A stretch of DNA of 64,000 nucleotides from Virgibacillus_P tibetensis (lineage in GTDB: Bacteria; Bacillota; Bacilli; Bacillales; Amphibacillaceae), in assembly GCF_036026595.1 (NCBI RefSeq), contig NZ_JARZFX010000001.1:496001-560000 (forward strand), read 5' to 3'. The notes beneath the pieces are model-generated. The model did not search any database. It saw only the letters and a list, made by a program, of their open reading frames with translations, and had not been told where the DNA came from. Positions 16,422 to 24,740 of the stretch are shown here, piece by piece (position 1 is the first letter of the stretch; each line of letters opens with the position of its first letter). Both the position numbers and the translations under genes were made by a program.

Positions 16422-17102
16422 ATGTTTGCTATATTATCAGCGGGAGTAGCACCCACATTAGCATTAATGTCTTTTTTTTATTTAAAAGATCGTATTACTG
16501 AACCAATACCATTAATTATAAGAACTTTTTTGTTGGGAGCATTATTTGTATTTCCAATAATGTTTATACAATACGTTTTAACTGCAGAGTTTTTACATAC
16601 CAGTACTTTTATTCACTCGTTCTTTATCGTTTCTTTACCTGAAGAGTTTTTCAAATGGTTTATTTTTATTTACGCTATTTATCATCATTCTGAATTTGAT
16701 GCACATTATGATGGTATCGTATATGCGGTGGCGATCAGCCTTGGATTTGCCACAGTAGAAAATATCTTGTATTTATTTACTAATGGTATTGAATATGCAT
16801 TCTCAAGAGCTTTATTTCCTGTTTCATCACATGCTCTGTTTGGAGTTATTATGGGATATTACTTTGGTAAGGCTAAAACGAATGATTTCTATAAAAAAAG
16901 AAATATAGCATATGCATTTATAATCCCTTTCCTCTTACATGGAATCTACAATTATATTTTAAAAGCCATTACAAGTGGATGGTTATTTTTACTGATTCCT
17001 TTCATGATTGGTTTATGGGTGTTAGGACTGCAACGGGTCAAAAAAGCTAACGAACCTGTTAATTCTAATACTATTTATAAAAAAAATAAAAGGCAAGCAT
17101 AA
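16422..17102 (+). CDS. prsW: PrsW, intramembrane protease for anti-sigma factor RsiW
   Basis: PrsW makes the first cut in RsiW, releasing SigW in response to antimicrobial peptides and envelope stress. The 226-residue protein has about seven membrane segments and the family motifs PEEFFKW (paired glutamates), ATVEN, SHALFG and LHGIYN. Position between ypdA/ansA and sleB matches the B. subtilis order (ypdC = prsW). A GAGGTAG-like site lies upstream of the ATG. Confidence 0.87.
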   Translation: MFAILSAGVAPTLALMSFFYLKDRITEPIPLIIRTFLLGALFVFPIMFIQYVLTAEFLHTSTFIHSFFIVSLPEEFFKWFIFIYAIYHHSEFDAHYDGIVYAVAISLGFATVENILYLFTNGIEYAFSRALFPVSSHALFGVIMGYYFGKAKTNDFYKKRNIAYAFIIPFLLHGIYNYILKAITSGWLFLLIPFMIGLWVLGLQRVKKANEPVNSNTIYKKNKRQA

Positions 17103-17136
17103 CCCTTCTATATAAACAAATATGGAAGGGTTTTTT
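17101..17136 (+). terminator. Terminator after prsW
   Basis: A stem of about 13 bp (from 17101, closing at about 17132, one G-U pair) is followed by six T residues and overlaps the prsW stop. Confidence 0.82.
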
Positions 17137-17246
17137 GCTGGAATTATTTACTTATATTAAAGACATTTGATAATCATGAATAAAAAAGACTTTTATTCAA
17201 AAAATAGGTAGTACAAACAATACAATGGAAACCAGGAGGAAATAGG

Positions 17247-18098
17247 ATGAACTATAGAAGACTGTCTCTTTTGTTTTTAATACTATGTTTCTTGTTTGCA
17301 GGACTTCTGGATTCACAATCGCCCAAGTCAGTTAATGCTTTTAGTGGGCAAGTGATCCAGCAAGGTGCAGTGGGTGAGGATGTAATTGAATTACAAGCCA
17401 GGTTACAATATCTGGGTTTTTACAATGGAAAAATTGATGGTGTATTCGGCTGGGGTACCTATTGGGCTTTACGTAATTTTCAATATGAGTTTGGTATGGA
17501 AATAGATGGTTTAGCTGGAGAGACTACAAAGCAGAAATTAGTACAAGCAAGTAATTATGATGAGAATTTTGTTAAAGAACAAATTAATCAAGGGAGAAGG
17601 TTCACACACTATGGTGGAGTGGATAAGCAAAAACAAACCGGCCCCGCACCAGCGAAGGATACGGGGAGAGGTGAAGCAGGAGAAGACCAAACTGGTGAAA
17701 CAGAAGCGGCTACAAACACATCTGTTAATGTTCCTCAAGGATATTCCCAAAACGATATTCAGTTAATGGCCAATGCTGTATACGGTGAGGCAAGAGGAGA
17801 ACCATATGTCGGGCAAGTAGCAGTTGCTGCGGTTATTTTAAATCGTATTGAAAGTCCAACATTTCCCAATACTGCATCAGGGGTCATTTTTGAGCCACGT
17901 GCTTTTACTGCAGTTGCCGATGGACAAATTTGGCTAACACCCGATGATACTGCAAGAGAGGCAGTATTGGATGCAATAAATGGTTGGGACCCAAGTGGTA
18001 ATGCAGAGTACTATTTTAATCCTGATACCGCTACATCTGGTTGGATTTGGACAAGACCACAAATCAAAAAAATCGGAAAACATATATTTTGTCATTAG
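17247..18098 (+). CDS. sleB: SleB, spore cortex-lytic enzyme
   Basis: SleB is a lytic transglycosylase that degrades spore cortex during germination. The 283-residue protein has a signal peptide (about 1-31), a peptidoglycan-binding domain (about 37-97), a charged Gly/Thr/Glu linker, and a C-terminal hydrolase_2 catalytic domain (about 165-283) with the catalytic Glu in VYGEARGE. A GGAGG site precedes the ATG. It is followed 15 bp later by ypeB, its required partner. Forespore (SigG) expression is expected from family knowledge; I could not make a convincing promoter call. Confidence 0.93.
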   Translation: MNYRRLSLLFLILCFLFAGLLDSQSPKSVNAFSGQVIQQGAVGEDVIELQARLQYLGFYNGKIDGVFGWGTYWALRNFQYEFGMEIDGLAGETTKQKLVQASNYDENFVKEQINQGRRFTHYGGVDKQKQTGPAPAKDTGRGEAGEDQTGETEAATNTSVNVPQGYSQNDIQLMANAVYGEARGEPYVGQVAVAAVILNRIESPTFPNTASGVIFEPRAFTAVADGQIWLTPDDTAREAVLDAINGWDPSGNAEYYFNPDTATSGWIWTRPQIKKIGKHIFCH

Positions 18099-18113
18099 AA
18101 AGGTGTGATGTAA

Positions 18114-19460
18114 ATGATACGGTGGATAGTAATTGGAGTACTAACTATTGGAATTATTGGAACGGGCGTTTGGGGTTATCAAGAGCGCCAGGAGAAGAAT
18201 GCAATTCTTATTCAAGCAGAAAACACGTACCAACGCTCATTTCATGACCTCTCTTATCATATTGATCTATTACATGATAAGATCGGTACAGCCCTGGCAA
18301 TGAACTCTACACAAAGGTTGTCGCCACAATTAGTGGACATATGGCGCTTAACGTCTGAATCACTCGCTGATGTTGGTCAGCTTCCACTAGGATTACTTCC
18401 ATTCAATAAGACGGAAGAGTTTCTTTCCAATATTGGAGATTTCACATATCGAACAGCGGTAAGAGATTTAGAATCGGACCCTCTATCTGAGGAAGAAACT
18501 AAATCACTGGAGAATTTATACAAGCAATCAGGTGAAATTAAAGACGAATTAAGACAAGTTCAGCATATCGTTTTGGAAAACAATTTACGTTGGATGGATG
18601 TACAAGTTGCATTAGCAAATGAAGATGAACCAGTTACTAATTCAATTGTTGATGGTTTTAAAACAGTGGAGAAAACGGTGGATGGCTTTTCTGAGGCTAA
18701 TGCTAACACAGCATTAATTGGAACCTCTTCTACGAAAGAACACGAATATAAATTCTTAACTGGAGATGAAATCAGTAAAGAGGAAGCATTAACGAAAGGC
18801 AGAGAAATATTTAATGTTAAAAATCAAGAAGATGTAACAATTACAGAGAGCGGCGATGGATCTGATATCCCGTTATATAGCATTTCTTATCGAAATGACG
18901 AAAAAAGCGCTTATATGGATATGTCGAAAAAAGGTGGCCATCCACTCACCGTCCTGGTAAACAGACCCATTAACGACAAAGAGATCAGTTTGAACGAAGG
19001 ATTGGAAAAGGCGGAAGAATATATTAAAGAGCAGGACTTTGAAAATATGACACTTTTTCAAAGTAGTGAATATAATAACACTGGGCATTACTCATTTTTA
19101 CACAACGAAGATGAAATCCGTATTTATTCAGATGCAATGGAAGTAAAAGTAGCATTGGATAATGGAGATATCCTAGGATTTACTGCCAGCAACTATTTTA
19201 TGAATCATACGGATAGAGATATTCCTGAACCAGATATTTCCGAATCGGATGCTAAGGAAATGGTCAATCCAAACGTTGATATTCAAGAAGAATTTTTAGC
19301 TGTAATTGACAATGATTTAGGTGAAGAGGTATTGGTGTACGAGTTCTTAGGTGTACTTGATAATGAAACATATCGAATCTTTATTAACGCAATGGATGGA
19401 AGTGAAGAAAAAGTAGAAAAATTGAATGGTACAGAAATAAATTTTGCAGGAGGTTTTTAG
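18114..19460 (+). CDS. ypeB: YpeB, germination protein required for SleB localisation
   Basis: YpeB stabilises and localises SleB in the spore. The 448-residue protein has an N-terminal membrane anchor (about 3-21), a helical N-terminal domain, and C-terminal PepSY-type repeats (about 215-445) rich in EALTKGREIF and ISLNEGLEKAEEY patterns. Length and position directly after sleB are standard. Its stop lies in the base of the terminator hairpin. Confidence 0.92.
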   Translation: MIRWIVIGVLTIGIIGTGVWGYQERQEKNAILIQAENTYQRSFHDLSYHIDLLHDKIGTALAMNSTQRLSPQLVDIWRLTSESLADVGQLPLGLLPFNKTEEFLSNIGDFTYRTAVRDLESDPLSEEETKSLENLYKQSGEIKDELRQVQHIVLENNLRWMDVQVALANEDEPVTNSIVDGFKTVEKTVDGFSEANANTALIGTSSTKEHEYKFLTGDEISKEEALTKGREIFNVKNQEDVTITESGDGSDIPLYSISYRNDEKSAYMDMSKKGGHPLTVLVNRPINDKEISLNEGLEKAEEYIKEQDFENMTLFQSSEYNNTGHYSFLHNEDEIRIYSDAMEVKVALDNGDILGFTASNYFMNHTDRDIPEPDISESDAKEMVNPNVDIQEEFLAVIDNDLGEEVLVYEFLGVLDNETYRIFINAMDGSEEKVEKLNGTEINFAGGF

Positions 19461-19488
19461 GGAGGGACAAAAGTCTTTCCCTTTTTTG
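19459..19488 (+). terminator. Terminator after sleB-ypeB
   Basis: A 10-bp stem with two G-U pairs (19459-19468 with 19473-19482) and an AAAA loop is followed by T6. Confidence 0.82.
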
Positions 19489-19582
19489 ACTTTTCTGTAA
19501 TAATAGGACTATAGTAACGCGATATGAATTTATAAAACGGATATGTCAATGGTAATAGTAGTAACTTAAGGGGGGACTATTT

Positions 19583-20239
19583 ATGAAAATAGGTACATTG
19601 CTTACCTTAGAATTTAAAAAAGCTCAACAAACAATTAAATACCGCTGTAAGGTTATCGAAAAAAATGAAAAATACTTATTTATCGATTATCCAATCGATA
19701 CTGAAACAAAGAAAACAGCATATTTATCAAAAGGGACAAAACTATCAGCTACGTATATAGGAAATGACCAATCCATTTATAATTTCCGTACAGAGATTGT
19801 TAAAAAGGTTAAATTAGTCGTTCCCGCTTTGGCTATTCCATTGCCTGACGATGATAAAGTTCAACGAATTCAGCGGAGAGAATTTGTAAGAATTGATACA
19901 GCTATTGATGTAGCCATACATAGTGCAACTAACTCTATCGCACCTATAGTGACTGTGACATCTGACATCAGTGGCGGTGGTGTATCGATTATAATCCCCA
20001 GGGGAAGAACACTGGAAGAGGGCAGTAAAGTAACTATGTGGATTGTGCTTCATATGCATTCAGGTCAATATAAATATATCACCGCTGAGGCTGAAGTTGT
20101 ACTATTGAAATCAATAAATAATACGATTCAAACTGCCTCGTTAAAATTTACTGATATTACGAAACAGGCGCAACAAACCATCATACGATATTGCTTTGAA
20201 AAGCAACGTGAAACGAGAAAAAAGGAATTATCAATTTAG
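19583..20239 (+). CDS. motI: PilZ-domain cyclic-di-GMP receptor, flagellar brake (YpfA/MotI)
   Basis: The 218-residue protein has an N-terminal YcgR-like domain (about 1-95) and a PilZ domain (about 98-210) with the c-di-GMP-binding RREFVR and DISGGGVSI motifs. In B. subtilis this protein inhibits motility by acting on MotA when c-di-GMP is high. Position between ypeB and cmk matches ypfA. An AAGGGGG site precedes the ATG. No ypfB-like gene follows; a mobile-type element and a long gap come next. Confidence 0.87.
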   Translation: MKIGTLLTLEFKKAQQTIKYRCKVIEKNEKYLFIDYPIDTETKKTAYLSKGTKLSATYIGNDQSIYNFRTEIVKKVKLVVPALAIPLPDDDKVQRIQRREFVRIDTAIDVAIHSATNSIAPIVTVTSDISGGGVSIIIPRGRTLEEGSKVTMWIVLHMHSGQYKYITAEAEVVLLKSINNTIQTASLKFTDITKQAQQTIIRYCFEKQRETRKKELSI

Positions 20240-20308
20240 TGCAACACCCAACCTTACACAAGATAACTTTTATTAAAAGTCCTCTTCACATAATTAAGTG
20301 CACAAAAT

Positions 20309-20865
20309 AAATAAAAGACGAAGTAATGAAAATTCTCTTTCATGACACTTTTTCTCTTTCTGATGATGGTGGAGTGCTTCAATTCGCTCCGTCAGAACAC
20401 TTCGCTTTCCATGGGCACGGCCTTAGCCTCCTCAGAAGTAAAGAACGCTTCTTCCGGGGTCTTCGGACACGTGCTGTTCCCATAGGAGTCTGCGTATTCT
20501 GCCTTCGCTAATAGAGATTTCCTGATTTTCTAGCTGTGGAAATGCAAGACTCATTTAAAATACATCTGCATTTTCTTCGTGCGATTTAATATTGCCGAAG
20601 CTTTACTGCGGGGTCTTCAGTTGGGACTTGGGACTGTGATTACTCTTCTCCCAAAAAGCTTTGGGACTGCACCTTTGGTTCGCTCCACCGAAAAGAAATG
20701 TTGCTTTCCGCAAGAGTCGACTGTCCACAGCGAAATTTATAAAGCATTAAGTGAATTTTTCATAACACTGCACAATACCTAGCGAAGTGTATTTTCCGTA
20801 GCGGGGTGAGAAAGCCACACTCAATAACAGCAGAATTTAAATTTTCATTACTTCGTCTTTTAAAT
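20309..20865. mobile_element. MITE-like element with 22-bp perfect terminal inverted repeats
   Basis: A 549-bp element (20313-20861) is bounded by perfect 22-bp inverted repeats (20313-20334 and 20840-20861). Four-base AAAT copies flank it at 20309-20312 and 20862-20865 and may be a target-site duplication, though the region is AT-rich. It encodes no transposase; the two small open frames inside (near 20326 and 20579) have no ribosome-binding sites and look spurious. Part of the interior (20470-20509) matches the element at 15107 in inverse orientation at 37 of 40 positions. It is more GC-rich than the flanks. Confidence 0.78.
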
Positions 20866-21115
20866 CAAGTATTACTTATCGTTGAATAGCAACGATCTTT
20901 TAGAAAAAAGCCTTATTAACAGAGCACATAGGAATAGTTTCCTGTTCAAAGTAAGCGAAGATTTTTAACAAATAATCGTAACAGGATGGCTATACAATAT
21001 ATAATTCGAAAGTCTACTGGGATATGAGTTTACAATTCTTACAGAGATTCTGCAAACTGGCTTAGTCAAATCAAAAGTGGCAGGCAGTTCACTGATTATG
21101 TTATTATTTATATAA
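20866..21115. other. Gene-free stretch upstream of cmk
   Basis: This 250-bp AT-rich stretch lies between the inverted-repeat element and the 18-bp repeats before cmk. I see no open frame with a ribosome-binding site and no convincing RNA structure. A remnant of older insertions is possible. Confidence 0.5.
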
Positions 21116-21158
21116 GCATACGTTAATAACTTGGCATACGTTAATAACTTGGCATACG
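21116..21158 (+). repeat. Tandem 18-bp repeat, 2.4 copies
   Basis: Two identical 18-bp units (21116-21133 and 21134-21151) are followed by a 7-bp partial third copy. The third copy forms part of the terminator hairpin, so the array looks like local duplication at the edge of the stem. Confidence 0.85.
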
Positions 21159-21170
21159 CCAAGTTTTTTA
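21146..21170 (+). terminator. Intrinsic terminator upstream of cmk
   Basis: An 8-bp stem (21146-21153 with 21158-21165) with a 4-nt loop is followed by a T tract. No plus-strand gene lies just upstream, so it may end a transcript from the repeat region. Confidence 0.75.
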
Positions 21171-21224
21171 AATGAAGTATATAGTACCTATCTTTAGAGG
21201 TTATGAGAGGAATGAACAGCATTA

Positions 21225-21905
21225 ATGAATAAAAGTGCAATAGCAATCGCAATAGATGGTCCAGCTGCAGCTGGTAAAAGTACGGTTGCAAAAATAGTAG
21301 CAGAAAAATTATCTTATATTTATATCGATACTGGAGCAATGTATCGCGCTTTAACACTAAAGGCAATAGAGAATAAATTGGATTTAGATAACGAAGAACC
21401 TTTAATTGAATTACTCACAAATACAACAATTGAATTAGAGCAGAGTGAGAATGGACAACTCGTTTTGGTGAACAGCATTGATGTTACAGCTGAAATACGT
21501 TCTCAAAGTGTTACAAATAGTGTTTCTTACGTTGCAAAACACCCTCGTATTCGTAAAGAGATGGTGAAAAGACAACAGATATTAGCAGATAAACGCGGCG
21601 TAGTTATGGATGGAAGAGACATTGGGACTCATGTCCTGCCAGACGCTGAAGTGAAGATCTTTCTAATCGCCACTGTGGAAGAACGAGCTAAACGAAGGTA
21701 TGAAGAAAACACTAAGAAGGGTTTTCATTCTAATCTGGAAAAATTAAAAGAAGAAATAGAGCAAAGAGACCTTCTTGATTCACAAAGGGAGACAGCACCT
21801 TTAATAAAGGCAACAGATGCGATAGAGATAGATACAACATCACTATCAATACAGGATGTCGCACAACTGATTTTAAAGGAAGTAGCTAGTACTCGTAAAG
21901 AATAA
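21225..21905 (+). CDS. cmk: Cytidylate kinase
   Basis: The enzyme phosphorylates CMP and dCMP. The 226-residue protein has the P-loop GPAAAGKS (about 12-19), TGAMYRALTLKA, and the DGRDIGTHVLPDA segment of the family. The ribosome-binding site GAGAGG (21205-21210) is 14 nt from the ATG at 21225, longer than usual. An out-of-frame ATG at 21212 would give a six-codon peptide ending across the cmk start. It is followed 39 bp later by plsC. Confidence 0.92.
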   Translation: MNKSAIAIAIDGPAAAGKSTVAKIVAEKLSYIYIDTGAMYRALTLKAIENKLDLDNEEPLIELLTNTTIELEQSENGQLVLVNSIDVTAEIRSQSVTNSVSYVAKHPRIRKEMVKRQQILADKRGVVMDGRDIGTHVLPDAEVKIFLIATVEERAKRRYEENTKKGFHSNLEKLKEEIEQRDLLDSQRETAPLIKATDAIEIDTTSLSIQDVAQLILKEVASTRKE

Positions 21906-21944
21906 ATCAAAGCACTAATCTGGATTTGTCAAAGGAGATTTGAT

Positions 21945-22550
21945 ATGAGCCTATATAAAATAGCAAAAAACCTAGTAGCAATTATCTTTTACCCTCTTTA
22001 TCGAATCAGGGTATATGGAAAAGAAAACATACCTAAGCAGGGCCCGGTCATCATATGTTCTAATCACATTTCCAACTTAGATCCCCCAGTGGTAGGAATA
22101 ACCTCACCAAGAGACATTCATTTTATGGCTAAAGGGGAACTGTTTGAAAAACGGTTTATGGGTAAATTACTAGTAGGTATACAAGCTTTTCCTGTGAAAA
22201 GAGGTATGAGAGACCGCAATGCGCTAAGAAAGGGACTTGAGATTCTTGAAAAAAATGAAACGCTGGGTCTTTTTCCAGAAGGTACCAGAAGTAAAACTGG
22301 AGAATTAGGTGATCCATTAGCAGGTGCTGGTTTCTTTGCGTTACGCTCTAATGCATTAATTGTTCCCTGCGCGATAATAGGTCCTTACAAACCCTTCAGA
22401 AGGCTTCATGTAGTTTATGGGAAGCCAATGAACATAGAACACTATCGCAACTCTAAAGCCTCTGCAAAGGAAGCAGCAGATGCAATAATGCTGGAGATCA
22501 AGACACTTATTGAAAACCATGAAGCAAAAACTACTTTACTTGACAAATAA
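21945..22550 (+). CDS. plsC: 1-acyl-sn-glycerol-3-phosphate acyltransferase
   Basis: The enzyme transfers an acyl group to lysophosphatidic acid, forming phosphatidic acid at the membrane. The 201-residue protein has the acyltransferase motif NHISNLD (His-x4-Asp), the downstream FPEGTRS motif and an N-terminal hydrophobic segment. A CAAAGGAG site precedes the ATG. It lies between cmk and the S1-domain gene, as in several Bacillaceae. Confidence 0.9.
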   Translation: MSLYKIAKNLVAIIFYPLYRIRVYGKENIPKQGPVIICSNHISNLDPPVVGITSPRDIHFMAKGELFEKRFMGKLLVGIQAFPVKRGMRDRNALRKGLEILEKNETLGLFPEGTRSKTGELGDPLAGAGFFALRSNALIVPCAIIGPYKPFRRLHVVYGKPMNIEHYRNSKASAKEAADAIMLEIKTLIENHEAKTTLLDK

Positions 22551-22699
22551 TTAGAATTATTAGAAGTTATTAAAAGAAGATTGTATTTATTCATTAACAT
22601 TTAGTAGTATTAGGGTACCAACGCAAAAATGTTAGATTGTTATTATAGAAGGTATAAGATGATCTAAACTTTTCGAATTGCATTAGGAGGGCTATGGAT

Positions 22700-23830
22700 A
22701 TGAGTGAAACTAACAATGAGTTAACAGAAGTACAAGTTGGAGACACGGTAACCGGAACAGTTGTTAAAGTGGCAGAAAAACAGGTTCTTGTTGATATTGG
22801 GTATAAATCAGAAGGAATATTACCAATTAGTGAGTTATCAAGTCTTCATGTTGAACTGACGAGCGATGTCGTTAAAGAAGGCGACAGTCTTACGCTAAAA
22901 GTGAAGAAAGTAGATGAGGATGAGGTTATTCTTTCTAAAAAAGCGATTGATGCAGAAAAAGCATGGGTCGAATTGGAGAAAAAATATAATAATGAAGAAG
23001 TTTTTGAAACAGAAGTAAAGGAAGTTGTTAAAGGCGGATTAGTTGTAGATGTTGGAGTACGTGGATTCATTCCAGCTTCACTGGTTGAAACTTATTTCGT
23101 AGATGATTTTACGGAATATAAAAATAAGTTATTATCCGTAAAAATTGTTGATCTGAACAAAGATCAAAATAGAATTATTCTTTCACACCGTGCAGTAGTT
23201 GAAGAAGAAGCCAGCAGCCAAAAGCAATCTGTCCTGCAGTCTTTAGAGGAAGGACAAGTGCTGGAAGGTACCGTGCAGCGTATTACAAACTTTGGAGTTT
23301 TTGTAGATATTGGAGGCGTTGATGGTCTTGTTCATATATCACAATTAGCCCATAAACACGTAGAAAAAGCTTCTGATGTAGTAACAGAAGGTGAGAAAAT
23401 TAAGGTTGAAGTGTTATCGGTTGATCTAGACAATGAACGAATTTCATTATCTCACAAAAAGACACTTGCTGGACCCTGGGCTAATATAGATGATCGAATC
23501 TCAAGCGGGGATACACTGGAAGGTACCGTTAAAAGGCTGGTTAATTTCGGAGCGTTTGTTGAAGTATCGGATGGGGTAGAAGGCTTGGTTCATATATCAC
23601 AAATCGCAAACCGCCATATTGGTACTCCACAAGAAGTATTGGAAGTCGGTCAGCAAGTAAAGGTAAAGGTATTGGATGTGAATGAAAAAGAAGAGCGTAT
23701 CTCTTTAAGTATTAAAGAACTTGAACAAGAACAGGAAGCTAAAGAATTTAAACAATATGCTAAAGATGACGAGCATTCAGGCTTCCAAATTGGTGACTTT
23801 ATTGGTAACAAGTTAGATAAATATAAATAA
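22700..23830 (+). CDS. ypfD: YpfD, S1-domain RNA-binding protein (short RpsA homologue)
   Basis: The 376-residue protein consists of four S1 RNA-binding domains at about 14-83, 98-165, 183-252 and 268-338, with the repeated G.V..I..FG.FV......GLVHISQ pattern clearest in domains 3 and 4. E. coli S1 has six; Bacillaceae YpfD has four. Its precise role in Gram-positives is unsettled. AGGAGG at 22685-22690 is 9 nt from the ATG at 22700 and only 3 nt from an in-frame ATG at 22694, so 22700 is preferred. Confidence 0.9.
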   Translation: MSETNNELTEVQVGDTVTGTVVKVAEKQVLVDIGYKSEGILPISELSSLHVELTSDVVKEGDSLTLKVKKVDEDEVILSKKAIDAEKAWVELEKKYNNEEVFETEVKEVVKGGLVVDVGVRGFIPASLVETYFVDDFTEYKNKLLSVKIVDLNKDQNRIILSHRAVVEEEASSQKQSVLQSLEEGQVLEGTVQRITNFGVFVDIGGVDGLVHISQLAHKHVEKASDVVTEGEKIKVEVLSVDLDNERISLSHKKTLAGPWANIDDRISSGDTLEGTVKRLVNFGAFVEVSDGVEGLVHISQIANRHIGTPQEVLEVGQQVKVKVLDVNEKEERISLSIKELEQEQEAKEFKQYAKDDEHSGFQIGDFIGNKLDKYK

Positions 23831-23846
23831 ACACAAAAACAAAGAC

Positions 23847-23887
23847 AAGGTTCTTTCTCAGTAATTTTGAGATAGAACCTTTTTTAT
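23847..23887 (+). terminator. Terminator after ypfD
   Basis: A 14-bp stem with one mismatch (from 23847, closing at about 23882) and a 7-nt loop is followed by T residues. Confidence 0.82.
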
Positions 23888-23904
23888 TTTGTAGAAAACT
23901 ATGA

Positions 23905-24098
23905 TTTGAGGCCTGTAGATAGCAAACTAAGCTATCTAGACAGGTCCAACACAAGCGCCTAGGGACTAGCGAGGCTTCCTTCACCGCCGTAATCTAACTC
24001 AACATCGATTACGTTACAGATAGGGAAGGCCAACTAAAACCGGGAATACTTTCCTTGTTCATTAAACTGAGGATACTCTCACAAGTATAGTTTTTTTG
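23905..24098. repeat. Structured intergenic region upstream of yphA
   Basis: About 190 nt without a gene hold several hairpins: 23911-23923 with 23931-23945 (12 bp with a 2-nt bulge); a nested pair with inner stem 23988-23994/24007-24013 and outer arms near 23973 and 24023-24031; and a weak terminator-like stem (24064-24098) ending in seven T residues. The AGCGCCTAG-containing segment recalls a common Bacillaceae interspersed repeat (from memory). It could equally be a leader RNA of yphA. Confidence 0.5.
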
Positions 24099-24134
24099 TT
24101 TTAAGCAATAATGCTAATGGTAGGTGGTGACGTA

Positions 24135-24740
24135 TTGGTTAGTGGTATTTTTTTTTATTGGACTAGTTGGATTATTTGGGTTCTCATTACATTTTTCATG
24201 AAAAAAACTAAAAAAAGATTATTTTTTGCTTGTTGGATATTACTTTCCATAAGCTTTTCGAGATTTTATATAACGCTTGAGAGTTATTCTATTTCAGTTG
24301 CATTTCTAATCATACTTGGAGGTTCAATAATATTACTCATAAAGCTTCCTAATCTTATGTACCATTTAATTTCTTCTTACACGATAACGATTGGATATGC
24401 GGCCATTTTAATGTGGGAAAAAAACGCCCCGGTATGGATGATTCTGCCACGACATATTCAAATACCTCTAATACTTACTCTCACAATCATTTTATTGGAA
24501 AAATCATTATACGGTAGATTAAGCATCTGCTTATTGGGTGTCTGCGGTGGTGAAATGATTTACAGCCTTACATTATTCGGTTACGGATTTCAAGAGTCTA
24601 TAGGAGAAATGCATTTTTTCGACAGTTTATTTTTTATCATAGTAATTCTAGCTATATTAGACATACTACATAATGGGAAAAACAAGTTATTTTTATTTAT
24701 GGAGAACTATAAAGGATTGGTGAGGTGGCGTAATGAATGA
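24135..24740 (+). CDS. yphA: YphA-like multipass membrane protein
   Basis: The 201-residue protein is almost entirely hydrophobic, with about six or seven membrane segments and no enzyme motif I recognise. Position between ypfD and the YIEGIA gene, and its length, match B. subtilis YphA. The TTG start at 24135 follows AGGTGGTGA (24122-24130); the ATG at 24111 lies upstream of that site. It overlaps the next gene by 8 bp, so the three genes 24135-25811 form one tight operon. Function unknown. Confidence 0.7.
   Translation: MVSGIFFYWTSWIIWVLITFFMKKTKKRLFFACWILLSISFSRFYITLESYSISVAFLIILGGSIILLIKLPNLMYHLISSYTITIGYAAILMWEKNAPVWMILPRHIQIPLILTLTIILLEKSLYGRLSICLLGVCGGEMIYSLTLFGYGFQESIGEMHFFDSLFFIIVILAILDILHNGKNKLFLFMENYKGLVRWRNE

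Noticed and set aside
17160..17240. SigG promoter before sleB
   Set aside because: A GAATA and a CAAAAAATA-like box are present but spacing and -10 fit poorly, so I did not list it.
20326..20782. Two small plus-strand open frames inside the inverted-repeat element
   Set aside because: They lack ribosome-binding sites, have no recognisable domain and follow the repeat sequence, so they look spurious.
21116..21158. Short tandem repeats as a CRISPR array
   Set aside because: The 18-bp units are adjacent with no spacers and no cas genes lie near.
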